DNA of 64,000 nucleotides, taken from assembly GCA_013297925.1 (NCBI GenBank), contig JAAFJC010000002.1, positions 1-64,000 on the forward strand, written 5' to 3'. This document shows positions 43,873 to 52,254 of this stretch, one piece after another. Position numbers and translations under genes: made by a program. The stretch is from Comamonadaceae bacterium (GTDB taxonomy: Bacteria > Pseudomonadota > Gammaproteobacteria > Burkholderiales > Burkholderiaceae_C). The number at the start of each line of letters is the position of its first letter. Positions within the stretch are counted from its first letter, which is position 1. Under the pieces are notes generated by a model. The model was not told where the DNA came from and searched no databases. It worked only from the letters and a program-made list of their open reading frames with translations.

Positions 43873-44580
43873 TTAAGCGTCCATATGAGCCAAAATCTCT
43901 GAAGAATTAGCGCCCTCCTGCCTCCAAAAATCGGCAGCATTGACTTTCTTCTCATCGCCCACAAGAAACTTACATACATCATTGCCCATGGAATAACACT
44001 GAATCTCAATGCTTTGCCTCTCAATGCGCTCGTAGTAGCTGAAAGCGCCAGCAAACAGGCCCGCATACAAATGACATACAGGTTTCCCGAGCAGTTTCAT
44101 GGAACGTGCTACGGCAGAGTTTCGAATCTCCACGACAGTCAAGCCTTTTTCGCCGAAAGACAAATCGAGATGCCACCCACCGAATCCAGTGATTGTCAGC
44201 GGCCACCACCAGCATTCCCAAACAAACCGCGGATTCATTTGCCAAATCTCTCGCTTGCCGCCACCAAACTCTTGACGCATACGATTGGCAAAACGGTGCA
44301 TATCTTGCTCTGCCCAGGTTTTGCCACATTGATACATCATCAATGCACCTGCAGAACCCACTTCGTCTTCAATGCCTTGATGCAAACCAGCAATAAATGC
44401 ATCTGTGACTTTGGCGGCACGCTGACCATCTCGCAAAAAGATAGCGCCTCTTTGCGGGTCGTGCGCAAAAAATTCCTCAGGCACAAAATAATTGTGATAA
44501 CCCCTGTAGCCACCTTGAACGGGGTCGATGCCGTCTGCTGGCGAGGTGGAGCTTGATGGTGTGGCTATTTGTGATGACAT
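43873..44580 (-). CDS. V4R-domain protein 2
   Basis: A 235-residue soluble protein, paralogue of the V4R protein at 41744. It has DAFIAGLHQGIEDEVGSAGA, YQCGKTWA, an unusual tryptophan-rich WECWWWPL, then VCHLYAGLFAGAFSYY and CYSMGNDVCKFLVG, the Cys...Cys-x-Phe end of V4R domains. The ATG at 44580 is chosen because GGAGATATAAAC precedes it; 14 further upstream residues overlap the ferredoxin gene. The ligand may be a bilin by context. It starts two bases after the ferredoxin stop. Confidence 0.77.
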   Translation of the reverse strand: MSSQIATPSSSTSPADGIDPVQGGYRGYHNYFVPEEFFAHDPQRGAIFLRDGQRAAKVTDAFIAGLHQGIEDEVGSAGALMMYQCGKTWAEQDMHRFANRMRQEFGGGKREIWQMNPRFVWECWWWPLTITGFGGWHLDLSFGEKGLTVVEIRNSAVARSMKLLGKPVCHLYAGLFAGAFSYYERIERQSIEIQCYSMGNDVCKFLVGDEKKVNAADFWRQEGANSSEILAHMDA

Positions 44581-44582
44581 GT

Positions 44583-45065
44583 TTATATCTCCGATGCAGA
44601 ACGCGTATTGATTTTTTGCCAATCGAAATCGACAGATTTGAGCTCATTGACGACTGAGCGGGTAATGATCTTTCCCTCTTGAATCAAAACACGAGCATCA
44701 AGTGGGTGCAAAACAGGCTGCTGCGCCCGCTTGCCAATCAGCTGCTCCAATTGAGCGAATGATTCAACATACAAACCCTTAGGTAATTCAACATGAATCC
44801 CTTCGCCAAGGACTTGTGCCTGGCATGCCAACCTGCTGTTTGCTTTAGCACCCGTTAGTACGGCAAGTGTTAGCTTTTCACGGTCGGTTTGTGGGGTAAG
44901 CTGGCTACTTCCTTCCACCACATGGACATGACAGGTTGCGCACAGACCACGTCCCCCACAAAGCATTTGCACAGGAACTTGACGCACCAGCATGGCATCA
45001 AGCAGTCTTTGCTTGGTTTGAATGATCGCCGGCTGGCTATCGTGCTTAAATTTGATGGTTTTCAT
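44583..45065 (-). CDS. [2Fe-2S] ferredoxin
   Basis: A 160-residue protein with an N-terminal plant-type/adrenodoxin-like [2Fe-2S] domain: CGGRGLCATCHVHV gives Cys36, Cys42 and Cys45, and LACQ gives Cys81. The C-terminal ~65 residues are an extra, unassigned domain. Bilin reductases of the HY2 family take electrons from ferredoxin, and heme oxygenases can too, so a dedicated ferredoxin in the operon fits both steps. It lies 24 bases after the large helical protein gene. Confidence 0.9.
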   Translation of the reverse strand: MKTIKFKHDSQPAIIQTKQRLLDAMLVRQVPVQMLCGGRGLCATCHVHVVEGSSQLTPQTDREKLTLAVLTGAKANSRLACQAQVLGEGIHVELPKGLYVESFAQLEQLIGKRAQQPVLHPLDARVLIQEGKIITRSVVNELKSVDFDWQKINTRSASEI

Positions 45066-45089
45066 GGTTACAAAACGCCAAGCTCAAGG

Positions 45090-48000
45090 TCAAACCATTT
45101 GTAGCAGAGCATTGGTTTTATTGCCGGCAGCAATGGGCATGGCCTGAGTCGCTGATTTGATGGCCATTGTCAATTTTGTCATGAGTACGTTTTGCTTTGA
45201 TTCATCCAATAAATTAGTTTCGCTCATGCTTTTGAACATAAGTAATAGAGGTGTTGCATCCATGTCGCCGTACATCAGAATTCGCGTCACTTTCCAATAA
45301 AGACTGATTTCATCGCTTGAATCGGAGATTTTGTTGCGTGTCGCATGATTAAGCATGAGAGCTATCCATGCATCCGACCAATCTGAAACTGCCAGCGACC
45401 AACTTGGTATCTTTTCCAGTTGCTCTTTGTGTTGATCGAGCCATAAACGGATGTTGTCTTGCTGGCTAGGATCGAGCAAGCACTGTTTTGCTAAATCATG
45501 CGCTGCTTCTTTGCGAGCCAGTCCATCATCCAGCATGGCAACGCAGCTTGCGCGGATCAATTTCGTAAGCGAGCGGTACGTGAGCTTATCGATTTGCACC
45601 TTGGCAGTCGTCATGAATTTCTTCTTGGAAACTTCAGACGAAAACGACTGCTCCATGGCTTTCTGTACCGCAAGGAATTGCTGTTCAAGCTGTGAACTGT
45701 TCAGACCGAATAGCGTAGCGACAATGGGTGTCTCCATGACTGCGCTGTCGTTGTTGTGCTCGTGGCTGCTCGTAATTCTGCAGAGCTTGAGCATCGCCTG
45801 TACAAAGCGCCCACGCCTAATCGCGGCGAAGCGATTCACCGATTCAGATAATTTGGCTGCACGCGCGCGATCACGCTCAGCAAGCTGGAGGCTCATCAAG
45901 GCGCAAGCACCGCCGAAGTCATCCAAAACGCTCTTGGATATTCCAGAATCCAAAACTGACAGAAGTGAGCGCGATCTTTCGTTCCAGTTTTGCGGACTTT
46001 CATTTACCCAAACCGAGCTTGACGTGATGCAAGCAGAGATCAAATCGCGTTTGTTAAACATCAGTGCATTTTTACAAGCGCTTGCGCACATCAAGCCCTC
46101 GATAGCGATTCGCCACTCTAATTCTTCTTGAAGATTTTCAGCCAAAACAAAATCAGCGCCGGAATGCAAAATGTTTGCCAATTCTTCGAATCGCACCAAG
46201 CGTTCTGTCCCGCAAATGAAGTGAGTGAACCACGTATAGCAAGCGCGCTGTCGCAACGAGCTTGCATTTTGCGTAGCATGAACCTCCAAGTAGCGTATGA
46301 GCTGAAGCCAGGCCTTTGCATTCAGTGCCATATCGGGCTGTGAGCTATCTGTCAATAGATATGAAATTAGTCGCAGGGAGTCCAGTGCTGCATGTTCATG
46401 AGGGCGCGACAAAAGTATCATGCCAAGCTGAGTTAAAAACCATTGGGTCGCATCAACGTAGCCGTTCTTCAACTTACTACTCTGCGGGCTTGAGATTGAT
46501 TGATGGCCACTCTTAAAGCTGATGTGGTGGTTGTCGAGTAAATAGATTCCTAAGCTAACTTGCTCTGCTTGCTTTCTCAAACGGTGTATGAGTAATCCCA
46601 ACTTCAGCGTATGCTTATCGGATAAGGTTTCGGCCGCTGATTGCTCCCAAGCCGACAGCAAATCCTCTATCGCACCCTCGCCAAGTTCGCGCAGTAGCGA
46701 AAAAGTGACTGGCATCAATTGTGCTAAGGCCAAATCTGAATCAGGCTGCGTCGTATGCAGGCGCATGGCTTCGTTTGCCCAAGAATGCAGCGCATCAGGG
46801 CAGGCCAGTAGCAACTCATCTGGGCTCAATACTTGCCAAGAGTAGTTTTTGTTGGCTGAACCGCATTCCTTTTTCCAAGAATCTGTTCTGATGGGTGTCA
46901 CGCCAAATTTGGTTAATTCGGCCTGGCCTTGATTAGATCCGATTGCAAAGTTTCTCTTGTACTGTAGCAAGATAGGTTCAAAGATTGAGCGATATGCCTC
47001 AGCATCGAGCAAATCTGCCAATGCATCTGATAGATGTTGCAAGTAAGTGCTGACAAATTCCACAGGGACTGCAGCGATATTCTTGCCAACAACCGTTTGC
47101 CACCACCAAGCGTAGTTGTCGATTGCAGAATAAGGTGCTTGCATGAGCTCGTCACACATTTTAAGCAACGACCATCGACAGTCCATTCGACCGAGAAACC
47201 ATGCCTGATGATTGCCTTGTGGAGGTTCCGAGGCCAATCCCCTTTGAATTCTTCCAGCGTAATCTGATTCTCCCGCTGTGATAACGTAATCAACAAGTTT
47301 GTCAATTTCAACTCTAATCATCGTAGCCGCTTGACTTGATGCAAAGCTTTTTAGCCAAATTTGAAAGCCCGATTGAATGGAATCGCTCATGGATGCTGAA
47401 TTGTTAATCGCGACGAGTCGAAACAGCGCATCCCGTAGTTGCCTGTGATCAGCAGCCACGGGCAAACCCAGCATCCACCTTGATGCCCAATTTCGCATTG
47501 CATAAGCAGCACGATCCTCACCAATGCTCCTACTCAATGCGGAAAATCGCGCACTAAACACTAGGGCATCGCTACTAATTAAGCTTTTCTGGGGGGACTG
47601 TTCTGGAAGCTTTGCCCAATGGATTTGGGATTTCATTTGAGCATTGAGACATTGCTCAAGAATAGCTGCACTTTTGCGCATGGTCTCGGAAATGTTCGGA
47701 TGCTTCTTGCTATCCCACTGGGAAAAAGCAGCGATGATTTGTTTGTAGCGCTTCCAAACCGGCAGGTCAAGACTGTAGTTCAAGTGCTGGGAGACAGACC
47801 ACCACATCACGCCAGCAGCAACTCTTGAGTCGTCACTGATTGCATGGGCTTCCACTGCTAAGGTGAGCACAGCATTGAGTTGCCTGATAAGTCGTTGGTG
47901 GCTGCTTGTATCTGCGGCACCTTCCACCATGCTAGAGGCAAGCAAGCTGAGGTTTTGCCTGGTTTCCTCAATGCAACTTTGTGCCTCGATTCTTGCTTCT

Positions 48001-49163
48001 GACCATTGTGCAAGCCGATTCATCGATTGTTCAACGCGATCAAGCTCGTGTCTTTCAACGGACGGCCTGATCAATTCAATGAGGTCTTTGCAAGTGCTGC
48101 GAATCCTGCTTCCCGTCCAGCCGGCGCGATACAAGGCCGCAATATCAATGCTTTTGGCCCATTCCATTGAGATCGTGCTTAACGGCTTTTGCGCGATGGC
48201 CATTTGCAGCAGTGCCACCATATGGAGCTGCTTAACCGACGCAGATTGGTGTGCTGAATGGGTCAACCACACCCGAATAACATTAAAGAGTGGCACGCTA
48301 CTGATGAGAATTTCATAGGCCGTACCAATATCGCTCACATTCTTATGATGAGAACGTGAAGCATGGTGATGCTCTAAAGCAATAAGCAGTCGCTCCCATT
48401 GAATGGATTGCAAATTATTTTTCGCAACAACGTGGCTTAGAAATCCAAGCACGTACATGGAATACACATGAGCCGCTTTGCCGGGAGGTGTTCTGGCCCA
48501 CTCTGAAAGCCATTGCTCCAAGGATGCTCGCAATTCTTCTTCATTGTCGCCAAGCTTCGCAGCACGCAACGTCGATTTGGCCTGCGTCAATGCAGGATCG
48601 ATGATCGCTCTTTCTTGATTACTGGTGCGATTTTGTAAAACATACAAGCGTAAGCTGTGTTGAATGGCATCAAACGCATTAGTCAACCGGGTGTAGGTTT
48701 GATCCCCGACTTGGCTTGAGAATTTTAAAAGCAGCGCTTCAATGAGGCGTGCAGAATTGTTATTTGCTGTTGAGCTTGAAATTTTGTTGAGCAATGTGAA
48801 CCAACTCGCCAGCCCTTTGCCAGATTGGACGATCTTCAATACCGATTGGTAGATTTCATTGAGCTTTGTTTGTCGCTCAGTTAATACGCCAGGGAAAGCG
48901 GACACAACATGAGGGTCCTGGCTTAGCTGCTGAATTAGCTCTTGCCCACATGCTTCAAGCCGCTTGGCAGTTTCTGCTTTTGAATTTTGTATTTCAAGTT
49001 CGGAAATTTGCGAAAAATCCGTCGCGAAAATATGATGAACCAAAGCCGTACTGGTTGCAAACTCGCTGATGGGTTTCTGATTGCCAAACGAACTGTCGTG
49101 CGAAAAGTCACTGGTTTTGAAGCCTGATGTTGTTGAATCTTGAATTGCGACTGGTGCGTTCAT
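45090..49163 (-). CDS. Giant helical protein of unknown function
   Basis: A 1357-residue protein, first gene of the bilin operon. I recognise no domain. It has no signal peptide and no membrane helices, and is helix-rich throughout, suggesting an alpha-solenoid or scaffold. Examples of the helical texture are ELRASLEQWLSEWARTP, RLIRQLNAVLTLAVEAHAI and SLTKLIRASCVAMLDDGLAR. Many tryptophans occur in the middle (NYAWWWQTVVG). Its size and first position suggest a structural platform or a lyase-like loading factor, but there is no direct evidence. The G+C content and codon use look lower than in the flanking core genes. Confidence 0.7.
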   Translation of the reverse strand: MNAPVAIQDSTTSGFKTSDFSHDSSFGNQKPISEFATSTALVHHIFATDFSQISELEIQNSKAETAKRLEACGQELIQQLSQDPHVVSAFPGVLTERQTKLNEIYQSVLKIVQSGKGLASWFTLLNKISSSTANNNSARLIEALLLKFSSQVGDQTYTRLTNAFDAIQHSLRLYVLQNRTSNQERAIIDPALTQAKSTLRAAKLGDNEEELRASLEQWLSEWARTPPGKAAHVYSMYVLGFLSHVVAKNNLQSIQWERLLIALEHHHASRSHHKNVSDIGTAYEILISSVPLFNVIRVWLTHSAHQSASVKQLHMVALLQMAIAQKPLSTISMEWAKSIDIAALYRAGWTGSRIRSTCKDLIELIRPSVERHELDRVEQSMNRLAQWSEARIEAQSCIEETRQNLSLLASSMVEGAADTSSHQRLIRQLNAVLTLAVEAHAISDDSRVAAGVMWWSVSQHLNYSLDLPVWKRYKQIIAAFSQWDSKKHPNISETMRKSAAILEQCLNAQMKSQIHWAKLPEQSPQKSLISSDALVFSARFSALSRSIGEDRAAYAMRNWASRWMLGLPVAADHRQLRDALFRLVAINNSASMSDSIQSGFQIWLKSFASSQAATMIRVEIDKLVDYVITAGESDYAGRIQRGLASEPPQGNHQAWFLGRMDCRWSLLKMCDELMQAPYSAIDNYAWWWQTVVGKNIAAVPVEFVSTYLQHLSDALADLLDAEAYRSIFEPILLQYKRNFAIGSNQGQAELTKFGVTPIRTDSWKKECGSANKNYSWQVLSPDELLLACPDALHSWANEAMRLHTTQPDSDLALAQLMPVTFSLLRELGEGAIEDLLSAWEQSAAETLSDKHTLKLGLLIHRLRKQAEQVSLGIYLLDNHHISFKSGHQSISSPQSSKLKNGYVDATQWFLTQLGMILLSRPHEHAALDSLRLISYLLTDSSQPDMALNAKAWLQLIRYLEVHATQNASSLRQRACYTWFTHFICGTERLVRFEELANILHSGADFVLAENLQEELEWRIAIEGLMCASACKNALMFNKRDLISACITSSSVWVNESPQNWNERSRSLLSVLDSGISKSVLDDFGGACALMSLQLAERDRARAAKLSESVNRFAAIRRGRFVQAMLKLCRITSSHEHNNDSAVMETPIVATLFGLNSSQLEQQFLAVQKAMEQSFSSEVSKKKFMTTAKVQIDKLTYRSLTKLIRASCVAMLDDGLARKEAAHDLAKQCLLDPSQQDNIRLWLDQHKEQLEKIPSWSLAVSDWSDAWIALMLNHATRNKISDSSDEISLYWKVTRILMYGDMDATPLLLMFKSMSETNLLDESKQNVLMTKLTMAIKSATQAMPIAAGNKTNALLQMV

Positions 49164-49283
49164 GTGATGGCTTGGCCCTGATATTTTGTTGCTTGTATTG
49201 TTTTCAATTGAAAGTTTATTGAATGATAATAAAAGATGAATAATTCAGAGTTTCTAATAAATATTATTTGAAAGACCAACAAC
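49164..49283. promoter_or_regulatory. Divergent promoter region of the bilin operon and heme oxygenase gene
   Basis: 120 very A+T-rich bases between the start codons of the giant protein gene (left) and the heme oxygenase gene (right). All control of the ten-gene operon and of hmuO-like expression must lie here. TTTCAATTGAAA at about 49201-49212 is a 12-base palindrome and a candidate operator. I cannot assign -35/-10 boxes with confidence. Confidence 0.55.
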
Positions 49284-49880
49284 GTGCAATTACTGAGCCA
49301 ACTTCGCATTCATACTTCCAATGCACATCAAAGACTTGATCAGCAATCGATTCTTACTCCGGTCATGAGCGGCGACGTTAAGCCCTTGGATATCTATAAA
49401 GGTCTTGTCGCGCTGAATCATGCCCATCATGTGGTTCACAGCGCGCTGAAAAACTTGTCGCTTGAAAAGCAATCTATTTGGGAGATTTTCGATGGTCGCA
49501 CGCATTTGGTGCGTGATGCTGCGTATTGGCGCGAGCAAGTTCAGAAATTTCAAACTATTGAAACTGCTGACCCTATCAAGATCAACGCAATTGATTTGCA
49601 TCAACTGTCGCATTACATGGGCGTGGCTTATGTGATGGAGGGTTCTGCTTTGGGCGGTTTGAAGCTGGCTAGGCACGTGAGTGATGCCCTGGGTGCGAAT
49701 CATCAAGCGGGATTGTCTTTTTGGCTCGCGGCGGATGCTGATCGTACGCGGTGGCCAAGATTTCTTCGTGTTTTGGAGAGCGCTTTGGGCATGCAACCAG
49801 AACATTTCCAATCGACCATCGATGCAGCCAACGCATGCTTTGGAATATTTGAAAAGGCGCTCAACCCAGCTAGTAATTGA
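49284..49880 (+). CDS. Biliverdin-producing heme oxygenase
   Basis: A 198-residue soluble heme oxygenase of the HO-1 family, cleaving heme to biliverdin, CO and iron. The proximal ligand is His15 in HTSNAHQRLDQ; the distal helix is GVAYVMEGSALGGLKLARHV, matching the family's LYVxEGSxLGG. The start is a GTG with a weak ribosome-binding site. It is divergent from the bilin operon and shares its promoter region. No TonB heme receptor or phytochrome gene is next to it, so biliverdin supply for the phycobiliprotein-like protein is the likely purpose. Confidence 0.92.
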   Translation: MQLLSQLRIHTSNAHQRLDQQSILTPVMSGDVKPLDIYKGLVALNHAHHVVHSALKNLSLEKQSIWEIFDGRTHLVRDAAYWREQVQKFQTIETADPIKINAIDLHQLSHYMGVAYVMEGSALGGLKLARHVSDALGANHQAGLSFWLAADADRTRWPRFLRVLESALGMQPEHFQSTIDAANACFGIFEKALNPASN

Positions 49881-49894
49881 CCAATTGGCGGCGC

Positions 49895-50464
49895 TCATAC
49901 CGTTGTCGCCTCCAACATTTGGCGTAGTTCGACGAGATGGGCTGCTGCATTGGGTGTGTTGTTTTTGATCATGAGCTCGTAAGCGCCCAAACTGGCTTGC
50001 AATTGGCTCATTGTTGTGATTTCTTCGATGTCGCCAAGCATTGTCATGGCCAGAGAAGGTGCTTCTTGCAGTAAGAAATTCTCCATCAGCGTTTTTGCAT
50101 CGTTTAGAGCGGATGCAGTCTTCTCTGGCGGCAGCATGTGCTGCGAGTTAGTGACCGTAAATGGCTGCGAAAAAGCCCCAAACGCTGGTAATTGCGCGGG
50201 CAAGGTTTCTGAATACGCTTCAATGACAGAATCTTTTTTAGTTTGCTCCATGATGGAATCAAGGATCGATGTGACCAATCCTAGGTCGATCAGGCGCTGT
50301 ATTTTTTCGGGTGCACAGATATGCGGCTTGAGCACGCGCTGCAAGTCAACTTCATTGCGCTTTCCATCGATGAATTTCAATAGCATTCTCAAGTCGTCAG
50401 GGAGCGACGAGTGCGAGTTGAAGGCTTCCAGCCTCCCTTGATTGGTGCGTATCAGTGGAGCCAT
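49895..50464 (-). CDS. Unknown protein with LPxxLRxLLxxIDGKR region
   Basis: A 189-residue soluble protein. The first ~75 residues (LPDDLRMLLKFIDGKRNEVD then IQRLIDLGLVTSI) look like a winged-helix-type module that I have seen in effector proteins of Burkholderiales, but I cannot name it. The rest is helical. The ATG at 50464 follows AGGGGATGT. It overlaps the upstream gene at 50452 by 13 bases and is convergent with the heme oxygenase gene, 14 bases away. Confidence 0.6.
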   Translation of the reverse strand: MAPLIRTNQGRLEAFNSHSSLPDDLRMLLKFIDGKRNEVDLQRVLKPHICAPEKIQRLIDLGLVTSILDSIMEQTKKDSVIEAYSETLPAQLPAFGAFSQPFTVTNSQHMLPPEKTASALNDAKTLMENFLLQEAPSLAMTMLGDIEEITTMSQLQASLGAYELMIKNNTPNAAAHLVELRQMLEATTV

Positions 50465-50835
50465 ACATCCCCTAAGGTTTGTTTGAGGCTCTGATCTGAT
50501 ACTTTCCATTCTGTGTGCATGATCTCCAAAACACCTCTGCGTTCTAAGTATTGCAGCAGATAAACCGTATCTGAGACGTTCCCGCGCATGCAGCGCTTGA
50601 GATTCTCAAAGCTCACTGGCCCGTGGCTTAGCAGAGACAGCGCCCGGTAGTTATTGGCATTTTTCAGCTTTGTGTTAATTTCTGGCCAGCGCTTCAAAGA
50701 ATAAGCAGTTTTCTGCTGCGCATCCCCTTTTTGCCCTGGCATAGGCCACTTGTCCTGTAAGGTCTTCGTGTCCCACAGATAAGACGATTTTTGTAATAGA
50801 TGATGAATACCAAATTGACGAAAAATATGTAACAT
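50452..50835 (-). CDS. Small winged-helix-like unknown protein
   Basis: A 127-residue protein I do not recognise. The segment YRALSLLSHGPVSFENLKRC, followed by GNVSDTVYLLQYLERRGVLE, resembles a winged-helix DNA-binding or protein-interaction module. No membrane segment. It overlaps the next gene by 13 bases, so the two form a coupled pair. As a pair next to the bilin genes they may be regulators, but no direct sign of this is visible. Confidence 0.6.
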   Translation of the reverse strand: MLHIFRQFGIHHLLQKSSYLWDTKTLQDKWPMPGQKGDAQQKTAYSLKRWPEINTKLKNANNYRALSLLSHGPVSFENLKRCMRGNVSDTVYLLQYLERRGVLEIMHTEWKVSDQSLKQTLGDVWLH

Positions 50836-51261
50836 TTATTTAAACACCGCAGACTAAAGGTAAAAATTAATACATAAGTGCTATTTAATTAAGCTTTTTT
50901 TGAAAAATGAATAAAAAGCGTTAATCTTTTTTTAGAAATATGTTGTGTTTTGTTAGCTCTTTGTCTACTCAGACTTGTCATGGAATAATACAAAAGTGTG
51001 CAGTAGTTCACGATAAGTAACTTAATTCTCAGATGCTGCCTAAGCGCTGTCAATGCAAAAAATTGCAAAACAAAATTGCAAATTTGCTTGAATAAAGCTG
51101 TTGCGAAAAAGGGCGCTTCATATACATTGAAATAAATAGAAAACAACTAGATGTGCTTTGGCTTGCGGTAACGCAATGTCGAGACCTCTCATGTTGAGGG
51201 GGGCAGTCATCATCCGATGACTGCAGAGCAATGGTCAAGAACCAAGAGCATATTGAGTCAA
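50836..51261. other. A+T-rich spacer between the two-gene unit and the LysR gene
   Basis: Over 400 bases with no convincing gene. It must hold the divergent promoters of the 50452 gene and the LysR gene. A GAGGGGGG stretch at about 51196 precedes a possible earlier LysR start at 51217. A 85-codon minus-strand reading frame within it has no family features and I do not call it. Confidence 0.5.
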
Positions 51262-52227
51262 ATGGCAATCGATCCCGCGCTTATCAGCTACTTCACGGCA
51301 GTAGCTCAATGTGAAAGTATTTCGCGTGCAGCAGACAAGATGGCAGTCAGCGGCAGTACAGTCAGCCGAAAAATTGATGAGATCGAAGATGTCTTGGGAG
51401 TTCGTCTCTTCGAGCGCGACACGAGGCATCTACGTTTGACAGAAGCGGGAAACGATTTCTTGTACTATGCGCAACAAGCCATCCACCTACTCGGACAAGG
51501 TGAGCAGGCGATGGCCAGCTACAACAAAGAGGTAAGAGGCTCCCTAAGAATTTGGTGTCCACCTGCATTTGGGCGGGAGTTTCTAGCCAGTACGGTGGCA
51601 CATTTTGGGGCGGCACACCCGCTTCTCAACATTTCATTGCAGTTGGAGGCTAGGCCTTTTGCACTCGGCTCATCGGAATTTGACATTGGCATTTGCGTAG
51701 GAATGCCAACTGAAGGACGAGTGGTGATATCTCGTGTTTGTAGTTTTCAAAGTAGTTATGTGGCCACTCCCAAGTTTTTCAAAAAACATGGAATTCCGCA
51801 AACAATGCATGATTTGGTGAGGATGCCCATCGTTACAGTGTTTCACGAACAAGAGATGAATGAGCGCTGCGTTATTCAATCTCCATGCGGGCAACAGGTG
51901 AGTTATGTATCAAAGTTAGCTGTGAATGATTCCGAACTAGCTATGAAGGCTATTCTGAGCGGGGAATACATTGGCAAGGTAATGCATTGGTATGCTCAAT
52001 GCGAGTTGCTGAATGCAACGATCTACAAAGTTTTGCCAGAACTTATTGAAGAGAAGAACGTTTACGCGATGGTTCAGGGGCGCAAAGGCAATCCTCGCAA
52101 GGTGCAATTATTTATTGATTTTTTTAAGAGCCACATGCAGCCAACTATTGCTGATCTTGAGCGGCGCACGGCTTGCCTGCCTTACTGGGAAAAGGTGGTG
52201 GAAGGGGGGGGGGGCGATTACGCCTAA
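51262..52227 (+). CDS. LysR family transcriptional regulator with poly-G tract
   Basis: A 321-residue regulator. The N-terminal winged helix is ISYFTAVAQCESISRAADKM and AVSGSTVSRKIDEIEDVLGV, then RLFERDTRHLRLTEAG. The effector-binding domain follows. The start at 51262 gives the usual distance to the helix; 51217 would add 15 residues. A run of eleven G (52204-52214) just before the stop encodes EGGGGDYA, a possible slippage site. Lying next to the bilin locus and in similar DNA, it is a candidate regulator of it. Confidence 0.87.
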   Translation: MAIDPALISYFTAVAQCESISRAADKMAVSGSTVSRKIDEIEDVLGVRLFERDTRHLRLTEAGNDFLYYAQQAIHLLGQGEQAMASYNKEVRGSLRIWCPPAFGREFLASTVAHFGAAHPLLNISLQLEARPFALGSSEFDIGICVGMPTEGRVVISRVCSFQSSYVATPKFFKKHGIPQTMHDLVRMPIVTVFHEQEMNERCVIQSPCGQQVSYVSKLAVNDSELAMKAILSGEYIGKVMHWYAQCELLNATIYKVLPELIEEKNVYAMVQGRKGNPRKVQLFIDFFKSHMQPTIADLERRTACLPYWEKVVEGGGGDYA

Positions 52228-52254
52228 GCAGCCTTACCGCGCGATTGTATGATT

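Noticed and set aside
42451..49163. Cyanobacterial-style phycobilisome for light harvesting
   Set aside because: Only one phycobiliprotein-like subunit, no rod or core linkers, no known lyases and no photosynthesis genes are present.
38065..49880. Phytochrome (BphP) with heme oxygenase as the bilin user
   Set aside because: No PAS-GAF-PHY protein is encoded in the window; the only candidate bilin carrier seen is the phycobilisome-family protein.
33341..51146. Prophage or integrative element covering the A+T-rich segment
   Set aside because: No integrase, transposase, phage structural gene, tRNA or flanking direct repeat is visible, so I only claim a compositional island.
50889..51146. Small minus-strand frame in the spacer before the LysR gene
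   Set aside because: No ribosome-binding site, no recognisable features and biased composition from A+T-rich spacer DNA.
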